Shown: in pieces, positions 1 to 10,686 of the stretch
Layout of the letters: each line of letters starts with the position of its first letter
Numbering within the stretch: the stretch's first letter is position 1
Origin: Cryptomeria japonica
Lineage: Eukaryota > Streptophyta > Pinopsida > Cupressales > Cupressaceae
Direction of reading: 5' to 3'
DNA: 64,000 nucleotides
Assembly (NCBI RefSeq): GCF_030272615.1
Contig: NC_081408.1
Coordinates: 341,085,793-341,149,792 of the forward strand
Translations under genes and position numbers: made by a program
Notes under the pieces: model-generated
Told to the model about the DNA's origin: nothing
Databases searched by the model: none
Seen by the model: the letters and a program-made list of their open reading frames with translations, nothing else

Positions 1-1327
1 AGGTTAAGGATATCCCTTGTCATGGTGCCCTGATTGATCCCTCTTGCATGGTTAATGTCATAACTGAAGAGTATCTTTTCACTTTACAATTGCATAAACC
101 AACATATGAGGCTTCTAATGTGGTTGTGAAGTTATTTTATGGCTTCTCTTGTTGTACCATTGGCTCTATCACTCTTCCTATTGAATTTCATACTAAATGG
201 ATGTTGAATTTGTTATCATACCCTCTTCTAAGCAATTCCATGTGGAGCTGGGCTATCCTTGGCTATCTTCCATAAAGGCTATTGCTTCTCCAATATACAA
301 GTGTTTGAAATTTCCTCACAATGGTGAAATCATAACCATGAACCATAGCTTATTCTGCCCATCTGAAAGAAGCCCCAATGTTCCTATTGATTTCTTTTGG
401 CCAAAACAATTTCAATCTCTTCCATCAAGGAGTGATGCTCTTTTTCAATCTTTTCAAAAATGGAATAATGATATGATATTATCCTTAAGTCAACCTAGAT
501 CTCCAACACTTTATATTCCTATTATTCTTCAAGATGAGGTCCTTCCCCTCACGGATAGAACTAATCTCCCTCCTAAGGAAGATCATCCACCTATACCTAT
601 GGATGTGACTTTACCTTCTCTTAAGTAGAACAACAATATTCCTCCTAAGGTTATAACTATACCTCCTCCTCATGATGGACCTGGTCTCCTTCTTACACCT
701 AATATTCCTCCTTTCTATGGTGCAATTCCATCTCCTTCCTCTTATTGAGAGAAGAGGCCTTCTTCTTCTATTGTTTAACCAAAAAGACCTCAACCTAAAC
801 CTTCAACTATCAAGGAGAGAAATATTCCTACTTTTTCAAGTGTTCCTCCTCCTTCTCAGCCTTCCACTAAGACTTGACGGAATCATTTTGCTAGACAACT
901 CCGATGAAGACATCGTGTTCAAGCTCGTGAAGTTATCCCTCAAAATATTCAATCTCCTCAAACTCTGATAGTTGACATAATTCCCTTTTCTCCTAAGCAA
1001 GATGTACAACCAACATCTCCAAATCATAATTTGCATAAAACATGTGATGGTGTTACTCCTATTCATATTCTTGCTCCTCTTTCTCTTAACTTTGATAAAG
1101 AAATGGGTGAAAATGTTATTTATAATGGCAATACAACTCCTAATGCTTCTGATAGTGAATATGAATATGTTGATGTGGACAAGAATTTATCAAATGAATT
1201 TTCACAAACCCTAATCCTAGCTCCTAGAATCAAACAAAGTGACTTACAACATGAGCATGGTCCTTGTTTGGATCTTGTGATAGCTCCATCTTCTATGCTC
1301 AATGTTGCTCCTCTGGTGTGTTTCTAA
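1..1327 (+). pseudogene. Ty3-type gag-protease remnant with proline-rich tail
   Basis: Two frames read as a retropepsin-like domain. The first covers about 15-275 with an active-site-like stretch A-L-I-D-P-S-C, where a functional enzyme would have D-S/T-G. The second takes over near 197 and carries the usual plant Ty3 protease C-terminal half, with a L-G-Y-P-W-L motif, ending at 628; the two are joined by a frameshift. Downstream (about 630-1327) the translation stays rich in proline, serine and charged residues with a few stops, then ends at the TAA near 1326. No reverse transcriptase or integrase follows; the next recognisable items are a polypurine tract and an LTR. The layout therefore looks like a non-autonomous Ty3 element with Gag-protease plus an extension. 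Gag itself lies left of the window. Function would be particle-protein maturation; this copy is dead. Confidence 0.6.
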
Positions 1328-2132
1328 CCTTCCCAAAATAGCGATCAGCAAGATCAGGAGGTGGATGTTGTGCTAGATTAGCAATATTAGCACTGAAGAT
1401 CTTTCTTTCTCCCCTTCGTTTCTCTTTTGGGACCATTCTTCTATGTGTATCCTTGTTCTTCTATTGTTCCCTTAATGTCTACTTGGGGATGATGCAAAGC
1501 ATTGAGATCTTTTCATAGTCTCTTTCATGTTGACTCGAAAGACATCCTCTCTTCCCTTTCTTCTAAGGTAGTTTCCTTCTTTGGGGAATGACGATTATTA
1601 TATGCATAAACATACATGATATACATGAGTTATCATACAGCATACTGACCCCGAGAAAAGTGACACTACCTCATGTTTTGTGTTCATTATCCTTAGATTC
1701 ATTCCTTGATTGGGGGCTAAATCCTTGCGATAACATGCTCCCTTTGTTCTCTCTCTCTTGGGTGTATCCTACCTTAAAGAAATCTCTCCCGATAAGGTGC
1801 CTGTGATCGCTTTAATGTGGGGGCATACACTTCACTCGTATTTTTCTTCTTTGATACTTAGAATTACTTAGTGAACTTTGTTTTGCTTTGTAATCTTTGG
1901 TATCCTTGCTTTCATGACTCATAGTGAAGCGAACTTTGCTACTTTCATTCATGGTTCTCCCCTTCTTGATCTTCCCTTTTACATTTCCAATTGAAGTCGT
2001 AAGATCCTAGGTCCACTAGGGGCTTGGCACGTCTTGCCTCCTTGACGTGGTAAAATTCTTTCAATCTTGTTTCCTTGTACTTTACCGGCAGTATTGGCAT
2101 ACACTTATACTCCCGCTAAAGTGGGGGCTAAA
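1328..2132 (+). other. Non-coding 3' region ending in a polypurine tract
   Basis: About 800 bases without a convincing reading frame between the end of the gag-protease remnant and an LTR. The last bases, about 2115-2132, contain the purine run AAAGTGGGGGCTAA, which directly precedes a TG-starting repeat. This is the expected second-strand primer position for plus-strand DNA synthesis in LTR retrotransposons. A weaker match (TGGGGGC) lies at 1711 and GTGGGGGC at 1818, so the purine motif recurs along this tail. Confidence 0.55.
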
Positions 2133-3320
2133 TGTAGTGTCATAAAATTGTGACCCTAGAAATTTTGGACTACATTAGGGTCCTCATGCACGTGAGTTTG
2201 AATCCTCTAGCCTAATCGGAGAATGAAGATTTCTCAGCCCTCAAAATTATCTTCTTCCTTGGCCTCTGCATCACCCTGTGTGCACTCTACCCTAGAGAAA
2301 GGGGTAGGACATGGGCGTAGCAACACTATCCCCCCTTGGACAAGGGTATGGAACCCTTGTCCTCTCAGGAAAGGGGTGTGGCTCCCGTGTTCCTGCCCTA
2401 TTTTGGGGTAGGACCCTTCCTAGGGTTGCATTGTTGGTTGTGCATTGGACGGAAAACTCCCCTGATGTTGGCCTATGATTAAAATCAAATCCAGTAACAT
2501 GTATTTAAGTGGCATTCATCCTCTCATTTGGATAAGTTGGATAAGTTGGAAAAGTGGAATAGGTCAAAGTTGGATAAATTCAAGTTGCTAGCATTCAAGC
2601 ATTATTTTCCAGCATTGAGCATTCTCAAGTCTTCCTTCAAGGCTAAGTGTTGCATTCAAGTCAAGGATTCAACCATTGGAGAGGAGATTGATTTCAACAT
2701 TTAATTCCACACAAGTACTTCTATAAACATTGCTATCACAACCTCCCTTGAGGTGATTTACAATTCAGTCTTTCATTTACATCTACTTGCAAGTACTTTC
2801 TTTTATTACGTGGTTAATTCCAAAACTGTGTAGGTTGCAGGTGCACAGCTATACTTTTAGATTCGGGCTTCATTTGCAGAGGCAGAAAAACCATTTTCAT
2901 TTCACGTATTTTTTGAAGGACCGTGTACATTCCCGCCATAGTCCGAACAACTTTTCCTCAAATTCACAGGGCGAATTCATCTCGACATATTACTGACAGA
3001 TCCAAGTGCACAGCTTCATCCCATATCTTGATCTCAAGTTATAATCAGTTCTTTGTCACTTTGCATTATATAATTCAATCAATTCCTTTCCATTTCAAAC
3101 AAGGAAGAGGGGATCAACTTATCATTCCCATTTCATTCAGAATTCAATCTACCATCTTCATGTGGAGAGATTGAATCTAGTGAATTCTCCTCTCCTCTTC
3201 CAAATGTAACATGGTGAAAAGTGTTTGAAGGGTAATCAGTAGTGAGGCTCTCATCTCTCTTTGAGGGAAAGGGTAGTTTTCCTCTTGATCTATCATTCGC
3301 CATTTTCCCACCAATATAGA
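2133..3320 (+). repeat. 3' LTR of the Ty3-type element (right end approximate)
   Basis: The sequence begins TGTAGTGTCATAAAATTGTG immediately after the polypurine tract, which is a sound LTR start. The other LTR lies outside the window, so the end cannot be set by comparison; I place it near 3320, where the sequence changes character after the stretch around TTTTCCCACCAATATAG. The interior shows CT-rich and GAAAGGGG/GGGGTAGGAC motifs at 2290-2420 and short ORFs that I take to be chance. The duplicated target site cannot be checked. Confidence 0.5.
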
Positions 3321-3479
3321 ATTTATGATGATGTGACTCGTTTGGATTTGTTTAATATTTCCCGACGGATTGATTGTGTTTTTTTGCTGACTTTTACGTT
3401 TTGATGCATGAGCATGCCACATTTCTTGAAGGCAACTCTTATTTTGATGAAACATACCCCTTCAATGACTTTCTTTTCA

Positions 3480-4290
3480 TGTTCTTTGATGCCCTAGTTT
3501 CATCGATGCCCATCTTCAGTATAGAGCCAGCACTATTTATTTTGTTTCAATGAAACTTTGTCTTCGCTCAAGTGTTTTCACCTTTTAGCAATATGCATTT
3601 TCTATCGACAACCATATTTCAATGAGTTGTCCATTGAATTCATCGATATGTGATTTTCAATGAAAGGTCTCATTTCTGCATGCACTCTAATTCTTTACTT
3701 GATAGCTTGTTTTCATTGAAACCCCTTTTACTTCGCTGAGATCTCATTCCATTTCATTGATCAATGACTCCCTCCAGAGGGACCCACTTCATATCCACAT
3801 CAATGAGTCTCATTCTTTGGCAGATGCTTTTGGGATTTCACCAACATGTCCTTTTCATTGATGAGACCATATCTATGAGACTGTGTCCATTTTCATTGAA
3901 CTGGATACTTAAATGGAACTTGGTCTTTTGATAGATACTTTAAGGGTCAATTTGATGTTCTTGTATCACTTTCTTTTTGTTTCAATGGAACATGTTGCTT
4001 CGATAAGGTGTTTATCCCATTCATCAAAACCCTTGTTTTATTGACGAGTTCCTTTTGCTGAAATTCGGCATGATTCCATCACAATATATATTTCGATGAA
4101 ACTTTGCCTTCGCCAAGAGTTCATTCGATTCTTTCGACATCATCCTTTCATCAAAAAATTTTACTTCAGAAGAGCATTGTTCTTTTCATCGATGTTGGGT
4201 TTTTGATGAAACTTTAGTTTTGCTAGGTGCCTTTTTTATTTCCTCAACATCGCTCTTTCACCAAAAGGATTTTCTAGTTACATTTTAATG
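3480..4290 (+). repeat. Field of diverged short repeats built on TTTCATTGAA
   Basis: A repeated theme of TTTCAATGAAAC or its partner TTTCATTGAAAC, usually followed 6-15 bases on by CTTCGCT-like sequence and then TTTCACC/TTCATC, recurs across this stretch. Clear copies start near 3541, 3712, 3976, 4086 and 4199. Spacing is irregular (roughly 110-260 bases between the clearest ones), with partial copies between them. This is what an old, decayed tandem or clustered repeat looks like. No coding potential was found. I cannot say what element it belonged to. Confidence 0.45.
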
Positions 4291-4686
4291 CCTCTCAGAT
4301 TACCCTAATGAGGGTTTTGATAGCCTTCAACTAAAATGTGAATATCTCAGCCAATACTTAATGGAATTAGGTGATCCAAAAGCCAAAATGAAGTGGATTC
4401 ACGATTGCATCCAACCCAATAGGTTTTAGAACCTAGCACTAAGTCTATGACACAAAATAACATCTGTAATCATATTGTTATGCAAAATAATATAAGAAAA
4501 TGTGTGCAGAAAATTACTTTTACTGACATTGAAGTATTTCTTATAATTGTATGACTATTACAGTGAATTCATAATTTTGGTTTGCTAAATGTCTTTTTTT
4601 TCAGTTGTAGAATCATTGTAATTTTTTTGAAAAAAAAATTGTAGATATTTTAACACACGTAATATTAAATTAATGGTTGTTTTATT
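4291..4686. other. AT-rich spacer, nothing recognised
   Basis: No open frame, repeat array or known motif is supported here. It contains T- and A-runs and an acceptor-like TTTTTTTTCAG at about 4594-4605, which could be an intron end ahead of the transposase-like exon that follows. That is only a suggestion. Confidence 0.3.
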
Positions 4687-4977
4687 ATGCAAATAATGGT
4701 AATCATTACATATACTAATAAATTCGATGAAGGTGATAAAGTTAGGTTGTTGGATCCATTTGAAAGTGTTGCTATTGGCATTGGGAGGATTCACTCCCTA
4801 TCTATTCTACATGGAGTAAACTTAAAAGGAATGAGCGACACAAATGTGAACATTTTAACAGTCACAAGTAAAATATCTCTTCCTTATGAAGACAAAATAG
4901 ATGGAGTCGTCCGTCTGAAAGAGAAAGAGGGAACCTTCGCAAGATGGCCATTAAAATATTTGCAAAAAATGATATAG
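4687..4977 (+). pseudogene. Possible CACTA transposase-derived exon (Transposase_23-like)
   Basis: A 96-codon frame starting at an ATG. From residue 13 it reads G-D-K-V-R-L-L-D-P-F, then an I-G-R-I segment, a hydrophobic region and a basic E-G-T-F-A-R-W-P-L motif near the C-terminus. The pattern (a beta-strand-rich domain with a G-x-V-x-L opening and a final x-x-W-P-x-x motif) resembles the small C-terminal domain in En/Spm-type plant transposase ORFs. The match is by eye and weak. Position supports it: the frame lies 1 kb inside a CACTA-like terminus and just before its subterminal repeats. No catalytic transposase domain is present in the window, so this would be at most the last exon of a truncated gene. 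Confidence 0.35.
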
Positions 4978-5337
4978 TTGAATATGTTTATCATTTTTCT
5001 TATTATTTTATGGAGTACTTTGAATATTTTGAAAGAGTTGGAAACTCTTAGACAACTTTGACATTTTTTATTATATTTACATATATACCCTTAGACAAAT
5101 TTGACATCTTATAACTTGATTTATATATACATATTTTCATTATATTTTTTTATTGAAGATTACCTTGTTTGTCATGATGTTCAATCAATCATTTGATTCT
5201 AACATGTAACTTGTTCGTATATGTAATATTTTTATTTGCTTTTATGATCTAGTTAGAGTTTAATGTTATATTATTTTTGCATTATAAAATGATTAAATAT
5301 ACTACCAATAAATAAAAATGATTAAATATACTACCAA
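4978..5337. other. AT-rich stretch between exon and subterminal repeats
   Basis: No gene seen. A 21-base unit, ATGATTAAATATACTACCAA and one more base, occurs twice in direct orientation (about 5288-5308 and 5318-5338). The second copy leads straight into the tandem array that follows. Confidence 0.4.
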
Positions 5338-5860
5338 TGGATGTAAATATATGACTAAAATAAGGACTAAATATATGATTAAAATAATGACTATGATGAC
5401 TAAATAAATGACCATTTAACAACAATCAATGATTAAATTAATGACACAATATATAACTAAATTAATGACTAAATAAATCACAAATATGACTAAATAAATG
5501 ACCAGAGAACAACAATGAATGACTAAATTAATGATTAAATATATGACTAAGTTAGTGACTAAACATATGACTAAATTAGTGACTATCATGACTAAATAAA
5601 TGACCAGATAACAACAATCAATGACTAAATTAATGATTAAATATATGACTAAATTAGTGACTAAATATATGATTAAATTAGTGACAATCATGACTAAATA
5701 AATGACCAAATAACAACAATTAATGACTAAATAAATGACCAGATAACATCAATCAATGACTAAATTAGCGATTAAATATATGACTAAATTAGTGACTAAA
5801 TATATGACTAAATTAGTGATTAAATATATGACTAAATTAGTGACTAAATATATGACCACA
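5338..5860 (+). repeat. Subterminal tandem array of ATGACTAAAT-type units
   Basis: Dozens of copies of a 13-15 base unit (ATGACTAAATTAGTG, ATGACTAAATATATG, ATGATTAAATTAATG and close relatives) run head to tail. A higher-order repeat of about 103 bases is visible: the phrase ATGACTAAATAAATGACC starts near 5485, 5589 and 5693, followed each time by an A-rich AACAACAAT segment. The minus strand reads as a long hydrophobic repeat protein of about 97 residues; this is just the translation of the array and I do not call it a gene. Arrays with a TGAC core next to a CACTA terminus are the expected place for transposase binding sites. Confidence 0.8.
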
Positions 5861-5887
5861 TCGATGACCAAATTGATCAATCAAAAC

Positions 5888-5955
5888 AACCAGTGGTCAT
5901 GTGACCAAATTGATTTATGACTGTCAGTAAACTGCCAGTGGTCATGTGATCAAAT
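5888..5955 (+). repeat. Direct repeat with GGTCA...TGACC hairpin near the terminus
   Basis: CCAGTGGTCATGTGACCAAA and CCAGTGGTCATGTGATCAAA occur about 46 bases apart. Each contains the inverted pair GGTCA/TGACC (TGATC in the second) around a two-base centre. Both lie within 130 bases of the transposon end. They share the TGAC core with the array to the left. Confidence 0.6.
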
Positions 5956-6228
5956 TTAGTCATTTATCTATAATTTTTTGTAGTTTTTTTAGTCATATAT
6001 TGTTGTTTTTGTACTAGTGTATTAATTTGTAATGCAATATTATATTATTTTAATTATAACTGGTCTTAATAAAATAACTAATAATAATTATAAAAGTGAA
6101 AATAGACATTTTTCGAATGACTTAATAAAAAATATTTAAATTTATGATTAAAAGTTATTAAGTTATTTTGTATATTATAAAATGATTGAAAAAACAACAA
6201 TGGATATGAATCACAAGGGAGGGAGACA

Positions 6229-6587
6229 ATGCAGAGAAATCATGGAGAGATTGTAGGCGAGATATTTGGGGATGTCGGGGATCCCAATTTGAAGAATTCT
6301 GTTAAACCCAACAAAGATGACAGCTTTCCTTCCATACATTTATTGGAGGAGATAGAGGAAGATATTAAGCTTTGGGAGAATTTGGCGGTTATATGTAGAA
6401 TTATTGGCCTTAGATACGAAAGAAGGGATATCAAGGTATGGGTCGAGAATCAATGGAAGACTAATGTTATACTTAAATTTGTTCCAAAAGGATTCTTCAT
6501 TTCTATTTTCACGCAAGAATAAGAGAAGAACAATATTTTGTAGCAAGGGGTTTGGTGGATAGAAAATCATCTAGTTTACATGCACCC
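6229..6587 (+). pseudogene. LINE ORF1, N-terminal part (DUF4283-like)
   Basis: Begins with ATG at 6229, 34 bases inside the LINE. The first 97 codons are open. From about residue 45 the protein has the signature of the plant DUF4283 RNA-binding-like domain of LINE ORF1: L-W-E-N-L-A-V, then an aromatic/basic segment and K-G-F-F-I-S-I-F. A TAA at 6520 and a TAG at 6541 interrupt the frame, which otherwise runs on through G-V-W-W-I-E to the insertion point at 6587. The missing continuation is at 31054. ORF1 proteins of this clade coat the LINE RNA and act in the ribonucleoprotein particle. Confidence 0.75.
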
Positions 6588-8121
6588 TGTTGGCATTATT
6601 GATATTGACAAAACCAGTTAATCTAGTGAACCGGTATATTAGTTGATATTTTTCATTGATGACTAACACTGACCGATGGAGTGGTGTATCTCAGTAGAAA
6701 AGGTGATGGCTTGCAAACAACATGGACGTAGTATCAGAGATAGATGATCAAGGTTCAATTGGTTCAAGGGAAGACAGAATTCAATTGGTCTGTCATTGAA
6801 GAAGATCGATTTTAAGGTTAGATCTTCAAGTTGGTTATATCCTGATGATGATGTAGTCACAGAAGGTGACTTAGGTAAGAAGGCTTGAGGTCCTATGCAA
6901 ACCAGAACCTCATTGGCAAACAGGAAAAGAGGCTTGATCAAAGTAGTGCAAACCGGTAGCAAAGGATGACCTGATAGTGAAGAGCGCAGTGGTATACAGG
7001 TAGGTCGGTGAAGCAAAAGGAAGATAGGTGGTCACCTTAAATCTTGAAGTGGTGATCTGTTACAAAGTTATGATGGCAAAAGGTGAGTTGGTTAGTTTGT
7101 GATAACGCCAAACTAAAGGATAGTAAATTCAACTTCAGTCATCATGCAGTTAAGCCATGAATGTTTGTGGATTTTATAGTTCACATTTAAAAGACTGAAC
7201 TCGACCGAGAAGTTCTTATTTTTGGGGGATGCGGTGGTGGATTTGGATGATTAGTTGGTGGAATTATTGTAGGGCGTGCAGAGAAAGATGGAAGATTTGA
7301 ATTTGGAATCTACCAAGATTAGTGATTGCATTGATTAAGGAAACACCTAAAGGTGATGACAGACAAAGTATAAAGTGTTTTGAGTTTATGCAAAACATTT
7401 TGATCAAAAAATTTGCAAAGTGAAAATCCTGTGAGAGGTGATCCAAGGTGCAGAGTGAAGAGTGAGGAAGTTCTAAGTGATTTAGTAGAGCAGAGTGTGT
7501 GTGTGAAGTAAACCGCTAGAGTGTAGAGCTGAGGGTATGAGCAGAGAACCCATGTAGTGCAGAACAGACACAACCGGTGCAGATAGAGTATGAGAATCAT
7601 TGTGATTAGATCAAGCTATCAGTAGTTATTCCAGTAGATCAACTTCCTTTCACTTTCTAACCATTGAAACTCAAAATCCCTTAACCGAGTGGACTCTAAT
7701 AGGTCCTTTTGTTTAAATCCCTTAATCGGGTGTCATCTTGATTGATGATTTAAGTCCTTTAATTAGACTACCTTTAATAGGGTAAAGGCTTTAAAAGGCC
7801 TAGATTCAAATCCCTTAACCGAGTGGCACTTAACAGTGTCTCTATAAATCTCCTAATAGGGATGGCTCCTTATAGGGCATGCTCGAGAAGAGTACAAATT
7901 TTTGTGAGCATCAACTCACACCGTAGTTTTCTCCCATTTGGGTTTCCACAAGATAATTCTTGGTTTTATTGTGTATCTTTTCATGCATGCATGTTCTCAT
8001 GTAATAACTATTTGTATTGATAAATGTTAAGTTAATACAGACTTGAGTAAAAGTGTTTTAATTATGTGAAATCAGTAGGTGACTGATTCACCCCCCTCTC
8101 AGTCACCGATAGGGACCAACA
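6588..8121 (+). repeat. 5' LTR of Copia 1
   Basis: Starts TGTTGGCATTATTGATATTG and ends GGGACCAACA, directly before the primer site. It is 1,534 bases long. The other copy is 12736-14038 plus 30836-31053, about 1,520 bases. Conserved blocks such as TCCCTTAACCGAGTGG and TTTTCTCCCATTTGGGTTTC are shared with the 3' LTR and with the related Copia 2. Confidence 0.9.
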
Positions 8122-8123
8122 AT

Positions 8124-8135
8124 TGGTATCAGAGC
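8124..8135 (+). other. Primer binding site of Copia 1 (initiator tRNA-Met type)
   Basis: TGGTATCAGAGC lies two bases after the 5' LTR. It is the standard plant sequence complementary to the 3' end of initiator tRNA-Met, used to prime minus-strand DNA synthesis. Confidence 0.95.
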
Positions 8136-8183
8136 TTTGGTCCTCAATTTCAGAAGAGCTTGATAGCTTAAGGAAATATCCAA

Positions 8184-9540
8184 CATGATGCGAAAGGAGG
8201 CCCTAAGTTCTCTAAAGAGAATTACACTTTATGGTGTGGTAGAATGAAGCTCTACCTAAAAACCCTAGGAGATCAATATTGGAATCATGTAAGCATAGAG
8301 TACAATGAACCTACAGGGATTCTCACTGCATATTAGATCAAAGAAAGGCAAGACAACATTGCAACTATGGATGTGATTGCTAGCACTCTATCTAATAATG
8401 AGTATGCTAAGGTTCAAGATCTGAAAAATAGCCTATGAGATGTGGAATAATCTGAAGATTATTTATGGAGGAGATCCTCATGTAAAAAAGGCTAAGGTGG
8501 ACAGCTTAAGAGGCAAATTTAATGAGATGAAGATGCAAGAAGGAGAAAATATAGAACAGTACAACAAAAGAATAAAGGATGTGGTAAATTCCATCAAAAG
8601 TGTTAGAGGAAAGATTGAAGAAGATGATGTAGTCAAAAAAATATTGAGAACATTGCTACCACAATATGCCATAAGGGTTTCTGTAATTTAGGAACTCAGA
8701 TCTTTGGGAACAGTGAGTATTTCACTTGACTCACTAATCGGTAAGTTAAATGCCTTTGAACTAAGCAACTATGATAACAATATGCCAAAGATTGATTATT
8801 CCTTCAAAGATTCCATGATGTCTGCATCAAAAAGGAGAAGAAAAGAAACCAAAAACAATTCTACTACAAGAACCGGTCATTCTCATGAACATGACAACTT
8901 GTTATCTAAAGAACAGGAACAAGATGAGATAGAAGCTTTTTTAGCAAGAAGGTTGCCAAGAGGAAAAGGAAAGTATAAAGGTAAGCTCCCCTTGAAGTGT
9001 TTCTCTTGAAATATAATAGGTCATATTGCATCCACATGTCCTGAAAATGATAGGAAGGATAACTTTAGAAGCTACAAAGACAAGACCAAGAAGGAGTGCT
9101 ATCTTGCAGAAAAAGGAGTTACCGATGAAGAATCAGAAGGATCTGATGGAGATGGAATTGCATTTATAGCGGTAAAGGAAGATAACATCAAGGAAAGTGA
9201 TATGGCACTAATCTCTAGTTCAGACCGGTGTGAAGACTAGCTAATTGACAGTGGTTGCACTCACCATATGACCGATGACAGAAATAAATTCCTCAGCATG
9301 GAAGACTATGATGGAGGATTGGTAAGATTTGGCAACAATGCTCCTTGTGTAGTAAAAGGTGAGGGATCTATAGCCCTAAATGATAAAACCAATTGTGATG
9401 ATTTTTACTGAGTAGAAGGGATAAAGTATAGTATGTTGAGTGTTGCACAACTTAACAATAAGGGTTACCAATTAGAATTCATTGAAGGAATATGCAAAAT
9501 AAATGACAAATCAAGAAGACAGATTGCTACCGGTAAATAA
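8184..9540 (+). pseudogene. Copia 1 gag and protease
   Basis: The gag start lies at the ATG pair near 8185, but a one-base slip follows within about 15 bases, so the frame G-P-K-F-S-K-E-N-Y-T-L-W continues out of phase with the ATG. The UBN2-type gag domain runs to about 8690, a basic linker rich in R/K follows, and a zinc knuckle (C-F-S-C, H-I-A, C, with one Cys codon changed to TGA) lies at 8994-9036. The protease active site D-S-G is kept (about 9247-9255). Stops are present at several points (e.g. 8334, 8690, 9007, 9238). Gag would form the particle and protease would cut the polyprotein. Confidence 0.8.
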
Positions 9541-9552
9541 TCTAGAGGTAAT

Positions 9553-10640
9553 TTGTTTCACCTAGACACCATTGTAGGTAGTTGTCTAATGGCAAAGGTA
9601 GAAGACAGTTGGTTGTGGCACAAAAGACTATGTCATGTTAACTTTGATAGAATAGAAAAAGTTAGTAAAATGAAGTCTATCAGAGGTATGCCTGATATTA
9701 TGAAACCTGGAAATGCTATGTGCAATGAATGCCAACTAGGAAAGTTGATAGGATCTAGTTTCAGTAGCAAATCTTATTCATTTGAGAATGTGTTGGACTT
9801 AGTTCATACAAACTTATGTGGTCCTATGAGGACCAAGAGTTTCTATGGGGACCAATATTTCATGTTGTTTGTAGATGACTTCTCAAGAATGATGTGGGTT
9901 GTATTCTTGAAAGAGAAGTCTAAATCCTTTTACATGTTCAAAGTCTTCAAGGCTCGAGTGGAGAGAGGAACCGGTAAGACTCCAAAATTTTTGAGATCAG
10001 ATAGAGGATGAGAGTTCACCTCTCAAGAGTTCATAAATTACTATGAAGAACAAGGGATTATGAGACAAATGTTTGCACCCAAAACACCTCAGCAGAATGG
10101 GGTTGTTGAAAGAAGGAACGGAACTTTGATTGATTGTGCAAGGACTCTGATGATACAGAAGGATGTTCCACATATCTTATAGAGAGAAGCAGTAAGCACC
10201 ATTGTGTATACATTGAACCAGATACAGGTGAAGAAATGGACAAATAAAACTCCCTATGAATTATGGTGTGGATACTCACCCAATGTGAGTGATTTCAAAG
10301 TATTTGGAAGAAGGTGCTATATCCAAAGGGATGAGTACTCTGGAAATTTTAATCCCAAGAGTGATGAAGGAACCTTCTTAGGTTACTCCACAAAGAGTAA
10401 ATAATATCGTTGTTTGAAAAAAAGGACCAATAAGATTGTGGAGAGTGTCAATGTCAGAGTGGATGAGTTCTCTGAGAAAAATGAACAGGATAGAAAGAGT
10501 GAACCAGATCATTATCAAAGATTTGAGTACATTGTACCGGTCGAACCTGCTGAAGAGAATCTTGTTGTAGTAGAAAATGAGGAAGCATGTGAAGTAGAAC
10601 CTGCACAACCAATAGAAGAAGCTCCAAGAAATTAACTGGT
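9553..10640 (+). pseudogene. Copia 1 integrase
   Basis: Contains the pre-integrase zinc domain (W-H-K-R-L-C-H-V-N, then C-N-E-C) and the DDE core. The first catalytic acidic residue is changed: H-T-N-L-C-G-P-M stands where an H-T-D motif is expected. The second (R-S-D-R-G) and the third (V-V-E-R-R-N) are present, but a TGA follows the second and a TAG lies near 10180. The C-terminal G-Y-S-P motif and an acidic linker follow to a TAA at 10633. It would splice the cDNA into the genome; this copy cannot. Confidence 0.85.
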
Positions 10641-10686
10641 ATAGCAAGGTATGTCAAAAACAATCACTCTGCTGACAATATCATTG

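Larger units (their letters stand above)
4687..6019 (+). mobile_element. 3' end of a CACTA-type DNA transposon (left end not found)
   Basis: The right boundary is ...TTGTTTTTGTACTAGTG ending at 6019. On the other strand this reads CACTAGTACAAAAACAAC, a standard CACTA terminal inverted repeat. Inside it are inverted copies of the array unit (TTTAGTCAT near 5955 and 5990), the direct hairpin repeats, the tandem array and a possible transposase exon. The three bases outside are TAT; the matching duplication at the other end could not be found because the left terminus is not in the window or has been destroyed. The left coordinate given here is only where support begins. Confidence 0.6.

Noticed and set aside
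4430-4450. CACTAAGTC as a candidate left end of the CACTA element
   Set aside because: It does not match the right terminal repeat CACTAGTACAAAAAC beyond the first five bases and lacks subterminal units.
5416-5709. Minus-strand open frame of 97 residues with repeated hydrophobic motif
   Set aside because: It is the translation of the ATGACTAAAT tandem array, with no start or context of a gene.
5338-5860. Possible CRISPR-like array
   Set aside because: Units are contiguous and variable, with no unique spacers of constant length; the context is a plant DNA transposon end.
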